From: an uncultured Rhodospirillaceae bacterium
GTDB lineage: Bacteria > Pseudomonadota > Alphaproteobacteria > Thalassobaculales > Thalassobaculaceae
Assembly (NCBI GenBank): GCA_937891725.1
Contig: CALAHL010000287.1
Coordinates: forward strand, 1 to 5,688
Length of the DNA: 5,688 bases
Direction of reading: 5' to 3'
In this document: piece after piece, positions 5,620 through 5,688 of the stretch
Numbering within the stretch: position 1 is the stretch's first letter
How the letters are laid out: each line of letters begins with the position of its first letter
Program-made: the position numbers and the translations under genes
Notes under the pieces: model-generated
What the model saw: the letters and a program-made list of their open reading frames with translations, nothing else
What the model was told of the DNA's origin: nothing
Database searches by the model: none

Positions 5620-5688
5620 CTAGCTTTTCGGTTCAACGAAGAGCGTCGCACCTTCGACCCGCACAATCATCACGTCCGTGCCTGTTTG
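5620..5688 (-). CDS. C-terminal fragment of a probable NfeD-family protein
   Basis: An open frame enters from the right edge and ends at TAG (5620-5622), giving 22 residues that end in VRVEGATLFVEPKS. The pattern GTxVxxVRVEGATLxVEP resembles the last strands of the OB-fold at the C-terminus of NfeD proteins, which are membrane partners of SPFH/stomatin-like proteins. Only the tail is in the window, so the family call is tentative, and other OB-fold proteins could end this way. The upstream part and any adjoining SPFH gene would lie beyond 5688. Confidence 0.5.
   Translation of the reverse strand, partial: QTGTDVMIVRVEGATLFVEPKS

Overview
The window looks like chromosomal DNA from a GC-rich Gram-negative bacterium, most likely an alphaproteobacterium. 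This rests on the codon bias, the ECF sigma factor/RskA-type anti-sigma pair, a bacterial gamma-butyrobetaine-hydroxylase-like oxygenase, and inner-membrane redox genes typical of that group. The genus cannot be read from the sequence. No rRNA, tRNA, CRISPR array, transposase or phage gene is visible.

Left part, plus strand (1-1523): an ECF sigma factor (89-670) and its membrane-anchored anti-sigma factor (663-1523) overlap by 8 bp. A GGAACC-N16-CCTCTA element sits just upstream (29-56) and looks like an ECF-type promoter, so the pair probably controls its own transcription. A three-copy 13-bp tandem repeat covers the anti-sigma stop codon.

Middle, minus strand (1587-2777): a 396-aa Fe(II)/2-oxoglutarate oxygenase of the gamma-butyrobetaine hydroxylase type, convergent with the sigma operon. 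Its iron and 2OG ligands are present. All four positions that bind structural zinc in the characterised N-terminal domain appear substituted, so its substrate need not be gamma-butyrobetaine.

Right part, minus strand (5099 down to 2856): a tight four-gene membrane redox cassette whose neighbours overlap by 1, 4 and 4 bp. In transcription order it encodes an 84-aa two-helix membrane protein, a 56-aa single-helix protein, a 354-aa fusion of a ferric-reductase-like haem membrane domain with a C-terminal Rieske [2Fe-2S] domain, and a 253-aa membrane-anchored protein with a conserved-looking three-cysteine segment. Positive-inside reasoning puts the Rieske domain in the cytoplasm and the three-cysteine domain in the periplasm. 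This suggests a transmembrane electron-transfer device in which the Rieske domain takes the place usually held by a flavin/NAD(P)H domain. Its donor and acceptor are unknown, and it is the best candidate here for an undescribed system. The oxygenase lies 78 bp downstream on the same strand and could be cotranscribed.

Right edge, minus strand: a 98-aa exported or membrane-anchored protein of unknown function (5531-5235), and the last 22 codons of a gene (5620-5688) resembling the C-terminus of NfeD-family proteins.
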